Assembly (NCBI GenBank): GCA_017617935.1
Contig: JAFZVF010000033.1
Span: forward strand, 1 to 35,396
Length of the DNA: 35,396 nt
Reading direction: 5' to 3'
Source: Clostridiales bacterium
GTDB taxonomy: Bacteria; Bacillota; Clostridia; Saccharofermentanales; Saccharofermentanaceae
The stretch's first letter is position 1. Every line of letters starts with the position of its first letter. Shown here one piece after another: positions 15,475-24,776 of the stretch. The notes under the pieces were generated by a model that searched no databases, was not told where the DNA came from, and saw nothing but the letters and a program-made list of their open reading frames with translations. Both the position numbers and the translations under genes were made by a program.

Positions 15475-17271
15475 TTAAGCTTCTTCGTTCTTTCCAGCAG
15501 CTATGGCCTCTTCGTCGATCTTGATCGAAAGCTCCTTAAGCTGCTTTTCGGTTACGTATCCGGGAGCGTCCATCATGACGTCCTGGGCATTCTTGTTCAT
15601 AGGGAACGGGATTACTTCTCTGATAGTCTCTTCGCCGGAAAGGAGCATGACCATACGGTCAACGCCCGGAGCGATTCCGGCGTGTGGCGGAGCGCCGTAG
15701 CAGAAAGCGTTGTACATTGCGGGGAACTTCGCCTTAACGTCGTCCTCGCCAAGCCTTACGAGCTCGAAAGCCTTGATCATGATCTCAGGATCGTGGTTAC
15801 GGACGGCGCCTGATGAGAGCTCGATTCCGTGGACTACGAGATCGTACTGGTCAGCCATTATCGACAGAGGATCGATCTCGCCTTTCTCAGCCTTGAGAAG
15901 GACTTCAAGTCCGCCGGAAGGCATTGAGAACGGGTTGTGGCAGAACTCCAGCTCGCCGGACTCTTCACCGATCTCGTACATCGGGAAGTCAACGATCCAG
16001 CAGAATGCGTACTGTTCCTTGTCCATGTGGCCCGGAACAGCTGCGCCGAAAGTCTTTACGAGAACGCCTGCGGTCTTCTGTGCAGCCGTCTTGGCGCCCG
16101 CTGAAAGGACTACGAGCGTGTTGGGCTTGAGTCCCAGAGCATTGACGACTTCGTCCTTCTTGGGAACTACGAACTTGGAGATGCCTCCGACGATCTCGCC
16201 GTTCTCGTCCATCCTGAACCAGTAGCCCTTGTTGCCTGACTGGATCTCAACGTCAGCCATAAGCTTGTCAATGAACTTGCGGCTCTCGTGGAAGTCGGAG
16301 ATAACGACCGCCTTGATGACGCCGTCTGCGAAAGGAGCGAATTCCTCCGTGCGCAAAAGCTCTGTGGCATCCGTGACCGTAAGGTCGATACGGAGGTCGG
16401 GCTTGTCCGAACCGTACTTCTCCATTGCCTCGCGGAAAGGGATCCTTACGAAGGGAGAGCCTGAAGCCCTGTCATATTTGCCGTACTTTGCAAATACGGG
16501 AGGAAGAACGTCCTCGATGACCTCGAAAACGTCATCCTGGCTTGCAAAAGACATCTCCATGTCGAGCTGGTAGAACTCGCCCGGGCATCTGTCGCCTCTT
16601 GCGTCCTCGTCCCTGAAGCAGGGAGCGATCTGGAAGTATCTGTCGATGCCGGACACCATCAGCAGCTGCTTGAACTGCTGGGGAGCCTGAGGGAGCGCAT
16701 AGAACTTGCCCGGATGCTTGCGCGCGGGAACGAGATAGTCTCTTGCGCCTTCAGGTGAGGAAACCGTAAGGATCGGCGTCGTGATCTCCATGAATCCGTG
16801 CTCGATCATTGAGTTTCTCAAAGCCGCGATAACGTTGCTTCTGAGTATCAGGTTCTTCTTGACTTCAGGATTTCTGATGTCGAGATATCTGTACTTGAGT
16901 CTTACGGCCTCATCAACGTCACGGCTGTGGTTGATCTCAAAGGGAAGCTCGTTGTAACGGCAGCGTCCTAAGACCGTTACCTTATCGGGTACGACTTCGA
17001 TGTCGCCCGTATCCTGCTTGGGATTCTTGGCGCTTCTCTCCCTTACCGTGCCTGTTACCTGGATCGTGGACTCCTTGGTTATGGCCTTGAAGGTCTTCAT
17101 CATCTCAGCCGTCTCAATGACCAGCTGTGTTGTTCCGTAGAAGTCTCTGATGACCACGAAACCGAGTTCTGCTCCGACTTCGCGGAAATTCTCAAGCCAG
17201 CCTGCGAGCATTACCTGCTTGCCGGCATCCGTTAATCTCAATTCTCCACATGTATGTGTGCGGGACTGCAT
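15475..17271 (-). CDS. aspS: Aspartyl-tRNA synthetase
   Basis: A 598-residue class II synthetase of the bacterial type. The N-terminal OB-fold anticodon domain (VMLAGWLENFREVGAELGFV) is followed by motif 1, motif 2 (CFRDEDARGDRCPGEFYQLD), a GAD insertion domain (about 290-410) and motif 3 near GIAPGVDRMVMLL. Motif 2 has the longer RGDRCPGEFYQLD form instead of the common RADRQPEFTQID, which marks a recognisable AspRS subtype but not a defect. The ATG has GGAGG upstream. It follows hisS by 28 bases, the usual order. Confidence 0.96.
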   Translation of the reverse strand: MQSRTHTCGELRLTDAGKQVMLAGWLENFREVGAELGFVVIRDFYGTTQLVIETAEMMKTFKAITKESTIQVTGTVRERSAKNPKQDTGDIEVVPDKVTVLGRCRYNELPFEINHSRDVDEAVRLKYRYLDIRNPEVKKNLILRSNVIAALRNSMIEHGFMEITTPILTVSSPEGARDYLVPARKHPGKFYALPQAPQQFKQLLMVSGIDRYFQIAPCFRDEDARGDRCPGEFYQLDMEMSFASQDDVFEVIEDVLPPVFAKYGKYDRASGSPFVRIPFREAMEKYGSDKPDLRIDLTVTDATELLRTEEFAPFADGVIKAVVISDFHESRKFIDKLMADVEIQSGNKGYWFRMDENGEIVGGISKFVVPKKDEVVNALGLKPNTLVVLSAGAKTAAQKTAGVLVKTFGAAVPGHMDKEQYAFCWIVDFPMYEIGEESGELEFCHNPFSMPSGGLEVLLKAEKGEIDPLSIMADQYDLVVHGIELSSGAVRNHDPEIMIKAFELVRLGEDDVKAKFPAMYNAFCYGAPPHAGIAPGVDRMVMLLSGEETIREVIPFPMNKNAQDVMMDAPGYVTEKQLKELSIKIDEEAIAAGKNEEA

Positions 17272-17299
17272 CTGTTACCTCCAAAAATATCGTTTTGCC

Positions 17300-18562
17300 T
17301 CAGGCAAGATTGCCCTGACAGTATTCAACAAATCCGTCAAGCTTGACCGGCGTCTCTTCACCCGATGCCATGTTCTTGACCTTAACCTCACCGCTTGCGA
17401 GCTCGTCATCGCCGATAACGACGAGATAAGGGATCTCCTGCTTGCCAGCGTACTTCATCTGCGCGCGGAAGGATCTTCCTGCAAGATCGGTCTCGCAGCC
17501 GATATCCGCGAGCCTCAAGTCATAGCAGAGCTTTGAAGCGGTCTTTTTTGCCTCGTCTGACATTGCGGCAATATAGAGCTTTACGTGAGCTTCCTTCTCG
17601 GGGAGCTTGCCCTGTGCCTCAGCCTCTATGAGGAGCCTTTCAACACCCATGGCGAAGCCGATTCCCGGCGTTGCTGGACCGTCCATCATGCCTACGAGTC
17701 CGTCATATCTTCCGCCGCCGCAGATCGTGCCCTGCGTTCCGACGTTCTCGGAAACGAACTCAAAAACCGTTCTCGTGTAGTAATCAAGGCCTCTTACGAT
17801 GTTGGGATCGATGCCGTACTTGATGCCGAGCGAATCGAGCTCGCTCTTGAGGCCCTCAAAATGAGCCTTGCAGTCGTCGCAAAGATAATCGATGAGGCGC
17901 GGAGCGTTCTTTACGACGTCCTTGCCGCCGTCGACCTTGCAGTCGATCATTCGCAAGGGGTTTCTCTCAAACCTCTCACGGCAATCCTCACACATCTCAC
18001 CAACATGCGGTCTGAAGTGGTCTTTCAAGATCTTGTTGTATTCCGCGCGGCACTTCGGGCATCCGATGGAATTGATGTGCAGGGCGATGTTCTCAAGACC
18101 CATCTTCTTGAAGAAGACGTCAACGACGGAGATGATCTCGGCATCGATGGAAGGGCCTTCTGCTCCGAAAGCCTCAAGTCCGAACTGGTGGAATTCCCTG
18201 TATCTGCCCTTCTGCATCTTCTCATAGCGGAAGGCCGTGATGTTGTAGAAAAGCCTTACGGGAGAAGGCAGTGAAGTCATGCCGTTCTCTATGAAGCTCC
18301 TGACGACGCCGGCGGTGCCCTCAGGCCTCAGCGTGATGCTCCTGCCGCCCTTGTCCTCAAAAGTGTACATTTCCTTGGTAACGACGTCCGTGGTGTCGCC
18401 TACGCCCCTGGCAAACAGGTCCGTCTGCTCAAACGTCGGGATCCTGATCTCCTCATAGCCGAAGGAATGGCAGACTGATGCAAACGTCTTTTCCGCCTTC
18501 TGCCATCTGTAAACTTCCGACGGCAGTATGTCCCTTGTTCCCTTCTGCGCACTGAATTTCAT
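17300..18562 (-). CDS. hisS: Histidyl-tRNA synthetase
   Basis: A 420-residue class II synthetase. The start is ATG 18562 (MKFSAQKGTRDILP), which has AAGGAG 8 bases upstream and matches family N-termini; extending upstream would run through the promoter. Signatures seen are LRPEGTAGVVRSF (motif 1/2 region), FRYEKMQKGRYREFHQFG (motif 2), RGLDYYTRTVFEF (histidine A box) and GIGFAMGVERL (motif 3). A cysteine-rich stretch (CPKCRAEYN and CEDCRERF) looks like a zinc-ribbon insertion near residues 170-200, as in several clostridial HisRS. The leader is only about 30 bases, too short for a T-box. Confidence 0.96.
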   Translation of the reverse strand: MKFSAQKGTRDILPSEVYRWQKAEKTFASVCHSFGYEEIRIPTFEQTDLFARGVGDTTDVVTKEMYTFEDKGGRSITLRPEGTAGVVRSFIENGMTSLPSPVRLFYNITAFRYEKMQKGRYREFHQFGLEAFGAEGPSIDAEIISVVDVFFKKMGLENIALHINSIGCPKCRAEYNKILKDHFRPHVGEMCEDCRERFERNPLRMIDCKVDGGKDVVKNAPRLIDYLCDDCKAHFEGLKSELDSLGIKYGIDPNIVRGLDYYTRTVFEFVSENVGTQGTICGGGRYDGLVGMMDGPATPGIGFAMGVERLLIEAEAQGKLPEKEAHVKLYIAAMSDEAKKTASKLCYDLRLADIGCETDLAGRSFRAQMKYAGKQEIPYLVVIGDDELASGEVKVKNMASGEETPVKLDGFVEYCQGNLA

Positions 18563-18596
18563 CGCAAATTCTCCTTTTATATAAAAAACACGCGTA

Positions 18597-18625
18597 ATTA
18601 TATAACTAAAGGCGTAACCAAACAA
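18597..18625 (-). promoter_or_regulatory. Candidate hisS operon promoter
   Basis: On the minus strand a perfect TATAAT (18602-18597) has TTGTTT (18625-18620) 17 bases upstream. The -35 box would fall in the loop of the terminator hairpin at 18609-18635. The -10 box lies 34 bases before the hisS ATG. The -35 match is only moderate. Confidence 0.55.
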
Positions 18626-18635
18626 GTTACGCCTT
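18609..18635 (-). terminator. Hairpin terminator after the ThiD-like gene
   Basis: A perfect 10-bp stem, AAGGCGTAAC (18609-18618) with GTTACGCCTT (18626-18635), encloses a 7-base loop. It lies 34 bases past the ThiD-like stop codon. On the minus strand it is followed by TAGTTATATAATT, a weak T tract, so termination may be partial. No plus-strand gene would use it. Confidence 0.6.
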
Positions 18636-18669
18636 AATTTTGCCTTATAGTTGACTTGTAAGCTTCAGG

Positions 18670-19869
18670 TCAGAAATTGAAGAGGCTGCGGATGTCGCTT
18701 CCGCCTTCTTCAGAAGAATCCTGAGATTTAGCGGGCTCGGGCTTTTCCTCTTTGTTCTCTATGCCACTGGTAACCGCAGTGATCGATCCCTGCCTCTTAG
18801 CGAGTTCCTGCGCGAGGATGCCGTTGCTGGGAATGAACAGGCCGCTGTTGCCGAACTTGATGCGGGTGGGTACGGGATCAAGGGTCCTTGCCGCGTCCCT
18901 GATGCTCTTTGCAGGAGAAACGAGGGAGCTGACGGGTGCAACTGAAGAAAGGACTGAACCTTCGGAGAACAACGGCTTTTCTTCAGTCTTGGGCTCAGGC
19001 TTGACCTCAGGCTCGGAGACCGCACTGCTGCGGACTTCAAACTGATCGAGAACGCTGGCGGGCTCTGAAGCAACGGGAGCGGCGGGCGCGGGTGCGGGTT
19101 CCGCAGCAGGCTTTTTAACGCTTCTCGGCGCCGTTTCAGGACGTGCGGGAATGTATTCGAAAGTCTGGTCGTTCTCATAGTCGGAACCGGTCGAGATCCC
19201 GCAGAAGAATCTTGCCGCGGTAACGGCGTCGCCTATCGATTTGTCGGACGCAAGCTCGCATGCGACGGCTGCCGTGAAGTGCTTCTTGCTCTTGGAGGAG
19301 CGTGAAGCCGTACCCTCATACCACTTGGCCTTTCCGCCAATGACGAGGAGATCCCTGCCGAGAGTCTTCTTGCATCCGCCGACGAAGACCACGCAGTGGA
19401 ACTTCTCGCAGATAACGTCGGCGGCCTGCCTTGCGTCAGCGGGGCCATGGCATTCTATGCCGGAGAAAAGTTCGGCTTCATATATGTTGAGAACGAGAAA
19501 GTGAATGTGCTGTACGAGTGATTCCGTGAACGCGTCATAGGTGTCGCGGGACACGAGGATCCTTCCGTCAGGGGAGATTATCGAAGGCTCGGCGACGACC
19601 GCCGGATGATCATACTTAGAGAGCCCGTCGGCAACTATGCTTACGGCCTCGGGATCTCTTATCAAGCCAATATGCACGGCGTTGATGTCAAGCTTCAAAC
19701 AGTAATCAAGGACTTCTTCGATGTCCGTTTGTTCAATGCTTTCTCCGTCCGTAAACTCAGGGACTGCAAGCATCGGCTCGACGTTATAATCGGTGTATGT
19801 GTCAACGCAAAGCTGGGCGCTGTATCGCGTATTGGCAATAGAGTCGCATATGGAAAGTACGCGCTTCAT
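18670..19869 (-). CDS. Degenerate ThiD/ribokinase-like protein with disordered C-terminal tail
   Basis: Residues 1-225 follow the layout of ThiD/pyridoxal-kinase-type enzymes: VLSICDS start, INAVHIGLIRDPEAVSIVAD, VVAEPSIISPDGRIL, HFLVLNIYEAELFSG and CVVFVGG. The key sites are altered: the DPxM motif reads EPSI and the GTGC anion-hole/catalytic motif reads KKHF (about 195-198), so kinase activity is doubtful. Residues 236-399 are a Pro/Ala/Glu/Ser-rich tail with no hydrophobic core, ending in DIRSLFNF. ATG 19869 is chosen by family alignment, although its AGGAG is 14 bases away; a TTG at 19896 would add nine residues. It follows prmA after 149 bases and ends with a hairpin. Its role is unknown. 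Confidence 0.7.
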   Translation of the reverse strand: MKRVLSICDSIANTRYSAQLCVDTYTDYNVEPMLAVPEFTDGESIEQTDIEEVLDYCLKLDINAVHIGLIRDPEAVSIVADGLSKYDHPAVVAEPSIISPDGRILVSRDTYDAFTESLVQHIHFLVLNIYEAELFSGIECHGPADARQAADVICEKFHCVVFVGGCKKTLGRDLLVIGGKAKWYEGTASRSSKSKKHFTAAVACELASDKSIGDAVTAARFFCGISTGSDYENDQTFEYIPARPETAPRSVKKPAAEPAPAPAAPVASEPASVLDQFEVRSSAVSEPEVKPEPKTEEKPLFSEGSVLSSVAPVSSLVSPAKSIRDAARTLDPVPTRIKFGNSGLFIPSNGILAQELAKRQGSITAVTSGIENKEEKPEPAKSQDSSEEGGSDIRSLFNF

Positions 19870-20018
19870 TGGAAAGTAAACTGCTCCTATAATCAACCTC
19901 TGACCAGAACCTCAATTCAGGTCAACTAAATTTTGACACGCGAAACTGTTCATTTCCACAAGCAAAAGGACACATTATCAGGTATTAATTTGTTGAAATT
20001 GGCAAGTGACAGAAATCG

Positions 20019-21038
20019 TCACATTTGGCAGACGTAAGCCATCCAGTCATTATCGGTCTTTGTCTCGACAATCTTCATGCCCGCATCGGCGATGGCCTTC
20101 TCAACTTTTTCCTTTTTGGTGTTGATTATTCCGGAACAGATGAAGAGTCCGCCTTCGGAAAGTCTTTCCGGAACGTCCTTGGCGATGAGGGCGATTATGT
20201 CCGCGATGATGTTGGCGACGATCAGGTCGTAATCGTTGCTCTTGGCGTCCTTTAACTCGCCCGTATGGCAGTCGATCTGCTCACATCCGTTGATCTTGCA
20301 GTTTTCAATTGCCACGTCAACGGCGAGCTTGTCGATGTCTATGGCCTCGGTCTCACCGCTGCCAAGCTTTTTTGCGATTATCGCGAGGATCCCTGAACCC
20401 GTGCCAAGGTCCAAGACCTTCCCGCCCTTTTTGAGATACTTGTCGATGAGCTTTGCGCACATTGAAGTGGTCTCATGGGTGCCAGTGCCGAAAGCCGAGC
20501 CCGGATCCAGGATTATCTTGTGCTCCGCTTCGATCGAATCGGGATCGAGCCACGAAGGACATATTGCCACGCGGTCAGATATCTTGAATTCCTTGTAGTA
20601 CTTCTTCCAATTGTTGGCCCAATCCTCGTCCTTGACGTACTTGAGGCCTTCAAATCCCTGGCCTATGGGCAGGAACTGACCGATGTCTTCAAGCCTCGCC
20701 TTGATGAATTCCACGGCGTCCTCGGTCTTCATGGTCTTTCCGGAAATGTTGCCGTAGATGGTTCCCACGCCTTCAGGATTGAAGAATTCCTCATCCTTTG
20801 CTCCCATCCTGACGTATCCGTCGTCAAGCTCTGCAAAATAAGCCCTTATGACGACGTCAGTGCCATAGGAATTGTAGGTTCCGTCATCCGCATAGCTTAG
20901 CGGGTCGTTCTCCACGGTATTCCTGAATTCAAAAGGATCCGTGACCGCTATTCCGTCACAGCCAACCTGTGCAAGCATCTCGCTTATGGCTTCAGACGCT
21001 TCCTCCGTCGTTCTAATCGTTATCTCTGCCCATCTCAT
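20019..21038 (-). CDS. prmA: Ribosomal protein L11 methyltransferase
   Basis: PrmA trimethylates ribosomal protein L11 using S-adenosylmethionine. The 339-residue protein has the N-terminal L11-binding domain (MRWAEITIRTTEEASEAISE) and the Rossmann-type methyltransferase domain with LDPGSAFGTGTHETT, motif I VLDLGTGSGILAI and NIIADIIALIA. It is somewhat longer than the usual 290-315 residues because of an insertion around residues 35-110. It lies 5 bases after dnaJ without its own strong ribosome site, the conserved end of Bacillota dnaK operons. Confidence 0.95.
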   Translation of the reverse strand: MRWAEITIRTTEEASEAISEMLAQVGCDGIAVTDPFEFRNTVENDPLSYADDGTYNSYGTDVVIRAYFAELDDGYVRMGAKDEEFFNPEGVGTIYGNISGKTMKTEDAVEFIKARLEDIGQFLPIGQGFEGLKYVKDEDWANNWKKYYKEFKISDRVAICPSWLDPDSIEAEHKIILDPGSAFGTGTHETTSMCAKLIDKYLKKGGKVLDLGTGSGILAIIAKKLGSGETEAIDIDKLAVDVAIENCKINGCEQIDCHTGELKDAKSNDYDLIVANIIADIIALIAKDVPERLSEGGLFICSGIINTKKEKVEKAIADAGMKIVETKTDNDWMAYVCQM

Positions 21039-21043
21039 AGTCG

Positions 21044-22171
21044 TTACTTAAATAGATTCTTGAACTTCTGGAAGAACTGCGACCTCTTGGTGTAGTTTCT
21101 ATCCGTCAGCGTGTTGTTGAAATTCGTAAGGAGTTGTTTCTGCTCGCGCGTAAGGCCCGTCGGGACCTCGATGTTGAACTTGAGGGTGTGGTCGCCCTTC
21201 ATGTTCGGGTTCGACTTGTTCGGAATGCCCTTGCCCCTCAAGATGCTGGTGTCGCCCGGCTGGGTTCCTTCCTTGAGGATGAACTTCTCTTTTCCGTAGA
21301 TCGTGGGGACCTCTATCTCGCCGCCCAACGCCGCCTGTGCGAACGTTATCGGGACGTCGCAGAAGGTGTTGATCCCGTCACGCCTGAACACGTCGTGGTT
21401 CTTTACGCGGAACTCGATGTAAAGATCTCCGTAAGGGCCTCCGTTCGTTCCCGGTTCGCCCTCTCCCCTGATGGGAAGCATGTCTCCGGTATCAACGCCT
21501 GCAGGGATCTTAACGTGAAGCATCTTGGAAGTCTTCAGCCTGCCCCTTCCGCGGCACTGCGTACAAGGGGTCTTTATGACCGTGCCCCTGCCGCTGCAGG
21601 TAGGACAGGTCTTCGTGACCATCGTCATGCCGAAAAGGGTCTGCGTCTGCTGCTGCACCCTTCCCGCGCCACGGCAGGTGGGACAAGTCTCAGGCGTCGT
21701 GCCGGGCTGTGCTCCGGAACCTCCACAAGCCTTGCAGAGGTCTTCCTTGGTTATCTGGATGTCCTTTTCAACACCGAATGCGGCCTCCATGAATTCAAGG
21801 GACATGCGGTATTTGAGGTCCGCTCCCCTCGAAGGGCCGTTCCTCTTTCTCGAGCTTCCGCCTCCGAAGCCGCCTCCGAATATGCTGCTGAAAAGGTCGC
21901 CGAGATCGACGTCGTAAGCGCCGCCGTATCCGCCGCCAAAGCCGTTGGGATCTACGCCCGCGTGGCCGAACTGGTCGTATTTGGATTTCTTTTCAGGGTC
22001 AGACAGGATCGAATAGGCTTCATTTATCTCCTTGAATTTGGCCTCAGCCTCCTGATCGCCCGGATGAAGGTCCGGGTGATACTTCTTGGCTTGCTGTCTG
22101 AAAGCCTTTTTAATTTCGTCATCGGAAGCGCCTTTGTCAACTCCCAAGACTTCATAGTAATCTCTAGGCAA
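21044..22171 (-). CDS. dnaJ: Chaperone DnaJ (Hsp40)
   Basis: DnaJ delivers unfolded clients to DnaK and stimulates its ATPase. The 375-residue protein has all type I parts: J domain with YHPDLHPGD (HPD motif), a Gly/Phe-rich linker (about 72-107), four CxxCxGxG zinc repeats ([32 protein letters not shown]) and the C-terminal client domain. The start is TTG 22171-22169 (PRDYYEVLG follows), with GGAGG 9 bases upstream; no ATG fits. It lies 100 bases after dnaK, separated by a hairpin that may lower its expression. Confidence 0.96.
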   Translation of the reverse strand: MPRDYYEVLGVDKGASDDEIKKAFRQQAKKYHPDLHPGDQEAEAKFKEINEAYSILSDPEKKSKYDQFGHAGVDPNGFGGGYGGAYDVDLGDLFSSIFGGGFGGGSSRKRNGPSRGADLKYRMSLEFMEAAFGVEKDIQITKEDLCKACGGSGAQPGTTPETCPTCRGAGRVQQQTQTLFGMTMVTKTCPTCSGRGTVIKTPCTQCRGRGRLKTSKMLHVKIPAGVDTGDMLPIRGEGEPGTNGGPYGDLYIEFRVKNHDVFRRDGINTFCDVPITFAQAALGGEIEVPTIYGKEKFILKEGTQPGDTSILRGKGIPNKSNPNMKGDHTLKFNIEVPTGLTREQKQLLTNFNNTLTDRNYTKRSQFFQKFKNLFK

Positions 22172-22216
22172 AGAGGAATCCCTCCGTTCTCGTTTCTAGT
22201 TCTTTATACAGATACA

Positions 22217-22247
22217 TCCGGCACGCCCTGATATCGGACATGCCGGA
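22217..22247 (-). other. Hairpin between dnaK and dnaJ
   Basis: The arms TCCGGCACG (22217-22225) and CATGCCGGA (22239-22247) form a 9-bp stem with one non-Watson-Crick position and a 13-base loop. No T run follows on the minus strand, so it is not a standard terminator. It may stabilise the upstream dnaK mRNA or lower dnaJ expression. Confidence 0.4.
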
Positions 22248-22271
22248 CGATTATGTCAGTTTTTGTCAGGA

Positions 22272-24125
22272 TCAGAAGTCTCCGCCTGCGTCCTTGGGAC
22301 CATTGGAAGCGTTGTCCGCGCCAGCGTCACCGTAGCCTGCGTAGTCCTGAGGTCCGGGCTGACCCTGAGGGCCTGCCGCGCCTGCTGCTCCGCCTGCCGC
22401 CTGATAGAGCTTTTCGGAAAGCTTGTAGATAGCCTGTGTGAGGCCTTCCGTATCACGCTTCATGGCCTCGGTGTCGTCCTTGGCAATGGAGTCCTTGAGC
22501 TTAGCGATAGCGTCGTTTACGGGCTGCTTGTCGGAATCGGAGAGCTTGTCGCCTGCATCCTTCATTGTCTTTTCAGCCTGATAGCAAGCTGACTCAGCCT
22601 GGTTCTTGACCTCGACCTTTTCCTTGTTGGCCTTGTCCTCAGCTGCGTGCATCTCAGCTTCCTTGACTGCCTTCTGGATGTCTTCCTCGCTCATGTTGGA
22701 AGAAGACTGGATCGTGATCTTCTGCTCACGGCCGGTTCCCTTGTCCTTAGCGCTTACGTTAACGATACCGTTTGCATCAATATCGAAAGTAACTTCGATC
22801 TGCGGAACTCCACGGGGTGCGGGTGCGATTCCGTCAAGGATGAAGTTGCCGAGCGTCTTGTTGTAAGCAGCCATCTCACGCTCGCCCTGGAGGACGTGGA
22901 CCTCTACCTGCGTCTGACCGTCAGCGGCAGTTGAGAAGATCTGGCTCTTCTTTGTAGGGATCGTGGTGTTGCGCTCGATCATCTTCGTGCAGACGCCGCC
23001 CATCGTCTCGATACCGAGAGAAAGCGGAGTAACGTCGAGGAGCAGGAGGCCCTTGACGTCGCCTGTGAGGACTGCAGCCTGGATCGCTGCGCCGATGGCA
23101 ACGCACTCGTCAGGGTTGATGCCCTTGAAAGGCTCCTTGCCGAAGTAGTTCTTAACAGCGTCCTGAACTGCGGGGATTCTCGTGGAACCGCCTACGAGGA
23201 GGATCTTGTCGATGTCTGAAGGTGAAACGTTTGCGTCGCTCATTGCGCGCTTAACGGGATCCATCGTCTTCTGAACGAGGTCAGCGGTAAGCTCGTCGAA
23301 CTTCGCTCTCGTGAGAGTGATGTCGAGGTGCTTGGGGCCTGTTGCGTCAGCCGTGATGTAAGGCAGATTGATCGCGGATGAAGTAACGCCGGAAAGCTCG
23401 ATCTTAGCCTTCTCAGCGGCTTCCCTCAATCTCTGCATCGCCATACGGTCGGACCTGAGGTCAACGCCGTCGCTCGTCTTGAATGAATCTACGAGATAGT
23501 CGACGATCTTGTTGTCGAAGTCGTCACCGCCGAGCCTGTTGTTTCCTGCTGTTGCAAGAACCTCGAAGACTCCGTCGCTGATGTCCAGGATGGAAACGTC
23601 GAACGTACCGCCGCCAAGGTCGAATACGAGGATCTTCTGATCGGTTTCCTTATCAAGGCCATATGCAAGTGAAGCTGCAGTAGGCTCGTTGATGATCCTC
23701 AATACCTCGAGGCCTGCGATACGGCCTGCGTCCTTTGTAGCCTGACGCTGAGAGTCCGTAAAGTATGCAGGAACGGTGATGACCGCCTGTGTAACGGGAG
23801 ATCCGAGATAAGCCTCAGCATCGCTCTTGAGTTTGGAGAGGATCATTGCTGAGATCTCCTGAGGAGTGTACTGCTTCTCGTCAATGATTACCTTGTAGTC
23901 GGAACCCATCTCACGCTTGATGGATGAGATCGTTCTTTCAGGGTTTGTGACTGCCTGTCTCTTGGCAACCTGGCCGATGAGACGCTCGCCTGCTTTTGTG
24001 AAACCAACAACTGAAGGTGTGGTTCTGTTTCCTTCCGGATTCGGGATGACTACCGTCTCCGAACCTTCCATGACCGCTACGCACGAATTCGTCGTACCCA
24101 AGTCAATGCCAATTACCTTTGCCAT
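22272..24125 (-). CDS. dnaK: Chaperone DnaK (Hsp70)
   Basis: DnaK is the ATP-driven Hsp70 chaperone. The 617-residue protein has the nucleotide-binding motifs [34 protein letters not shown] and [14 protein letters not shown], the linker [11 protein letters not shown] near 365, and the substrate-binding and helical lid domains. The tail is Gly/Ala/Pro-rich ([14 protein letters not shown]) rather than the EEVD-like end of other bacteria. It lacks the extra subdomain segment seen in proteobacterial DnaK, as usual for Bacillota. GGGAGG precedes the ATG. It follows clpP by 18 bases. Confidence 0.97.
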   Translation of the reverse strand: MAKVIGIDLGTTNSCVAVMEGSETVVIPNPEGNRTTPSVVGFTKAGERLIGQVAKRQAVTNPERTISSIKREMGSDYKVIIDEKQYTPQEISAMILSKLKSDAEAYLGSPVTQAVITVPAYFTDSQRQATKDAGRIAGLEVLRIINEPTAASLAYGLDKETDQKILVFDLGGGTFDVSILDISDGVFEVLATAGNNRLGGDDFDNKIVDYLVDSFKTSDGVDLRSDRMAMQRLREAAEKAKIELSGVTSSAINLPYITADATGPKHLDITLTRAKFDELTADLVQKTMDPVKRAMSDANVSPSDIDKILLVGGSTRIPAVQDAVKNYFGKEPFKGINPDECVAIGAAIQAAVLTGDVKGLLLLDVTPLSLGIETMGGVCTKMIERNTTIPTKKSQIFSTAADGQTQVEVHVLQGEREMAAYNKTLGNFILDGIAPAPRGVPQIEVTFDIDANGIVNVSAKDKGTGREQKITIQSSSNMSEEDIQKAVKEAEMHAAEDKANKEKVEVKNQAESACYQAEKTMKDAGDKLSDSDKQPVNDAIAKLKDSIAKDDTEAMKRDTEGLTQAIYKLSEKLYQAAGGAAGAAGPQGQPGPQDYAGYGDAGADNASNGPKDAGGDF

Positions 24126-24143
24126 AAGTGTTATCCTCCCTTA

Positions 24144-24746
24144 TTATGCTTTCTTGCTTTCAAGGATCTTGTCTACGATGCCGTATTCAAGAGCTTCCTG
24201 AGCGGTCATCCAGTGATCCCTGTCGGTGTCGTTCATTAAAGTCTCAAGGTCCTTGCCGCAGTTGTCTGCGAGGATCTGGTTCAAGCGCTTCCTCGTGTCC
24301 TTGATGTGGTCAGCCGCGATGAGAATCTCGGTTGCCTGACCCTGAGCGCCGCCCAAAGGCTGGTGGATCATGACCTCGGCGTTAGGCAGGATGCATCTCT
24401 TGCCCTTGGTTCCCGCTGAAAGAAGAACGGAACCCATTGAAGCAGCCATGCCCATGCAGATGGTCTGAACGTCAGGCTTGATGAGCTTCATCGTGTCGTA
24501 GATCATGAGGCCGTCGGAAACGGATCCTCCGGGGCTGTTGATGTAGAACTGAATGTCCTTGTCAGGGTCCTCCGCCTCAAGGAAGAGGAGCTGAGCCGTA
24601 ATGAGGCTGGCGGTTACGTGATTGACCTCTTCTGAAAGGATGACGATCCTCTCCTTGAGAAGTCTTGAGTAGATGTCGTAAGCGCGCTCTCCGCGGCCGG
24701 TCGTCTCGATTACTGTAGGTACCAGACTAGATGTGATTAAATCCAT
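24144..24746 (-). CDS. clpP: ATP-dependent Clp protease proteolytic subunit
   Basis: ClpP forms the double-heptamer serine protease that works with Clp ATPases. The 200-residue protein has [16 protein letters not shown], the catalytic Ser103 in GMAASMGS, His128 in MIHQPLGG and Asp173 by alignment in MNDTDRD. All three catalytic residues are present. ATG 24746 is preferred because AAGGAG lies 8 bases upstream; ATG 24752 would leave only 2 bases. The gene sits between grpE (30 bases upstream) and dnaK (18 bases downstream), an uncommon place. No promoter fits in the gap, so it should be transcribed from the hrcA promoter. Confidence 0.96.
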   Translation of the reverse strand: MDLITSSLVPTVIETTGRGERAYDIYSRLLKERIVILSEEVNHVTASLITAQLLFLEAEDPDKDIQFYINSPGGSVSDGLMIYDTMKLIKPDVQTICMGMAASMGSVLLSAGTKGKRCILPNAEVMIHQPLGGAQGQATEILIAADHIKDTRKRLNQILADNCGKDLETLMNDTDRDHWMTAQEALEYGIVDKILESKKA

Positions 24747-24776
24747 TTTCATATCTCCTTTGTTTTTATTTCTTTA

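Noticed and set aside
17585..18274. A 229-codon plus-strand frame
   Set aside because: Antisense to hisS, whose motifs are all intact; no independent support.
18563..18625. A T-box riboswitch before hisS
   Set aside because: The leader after the likely promoter is only about 30 bases, too short for a T-box and lacking its conserved sequence.
19920..19937. GGTCAA...TTGAC repeat before the ThiD-like gene, as a promoter or operator
   Set aside because: The arms are only five bases and no -10 box stands at a suitable distance, so it cannot be separated from chance.
21134..22231. A 365-codon open frame on the plus strand opposite dnaJ
   Set aside because: It lies fully antisense to an intact dnaJ, has no ribosome site or family features, and arises from the codon bias of dnaJ.
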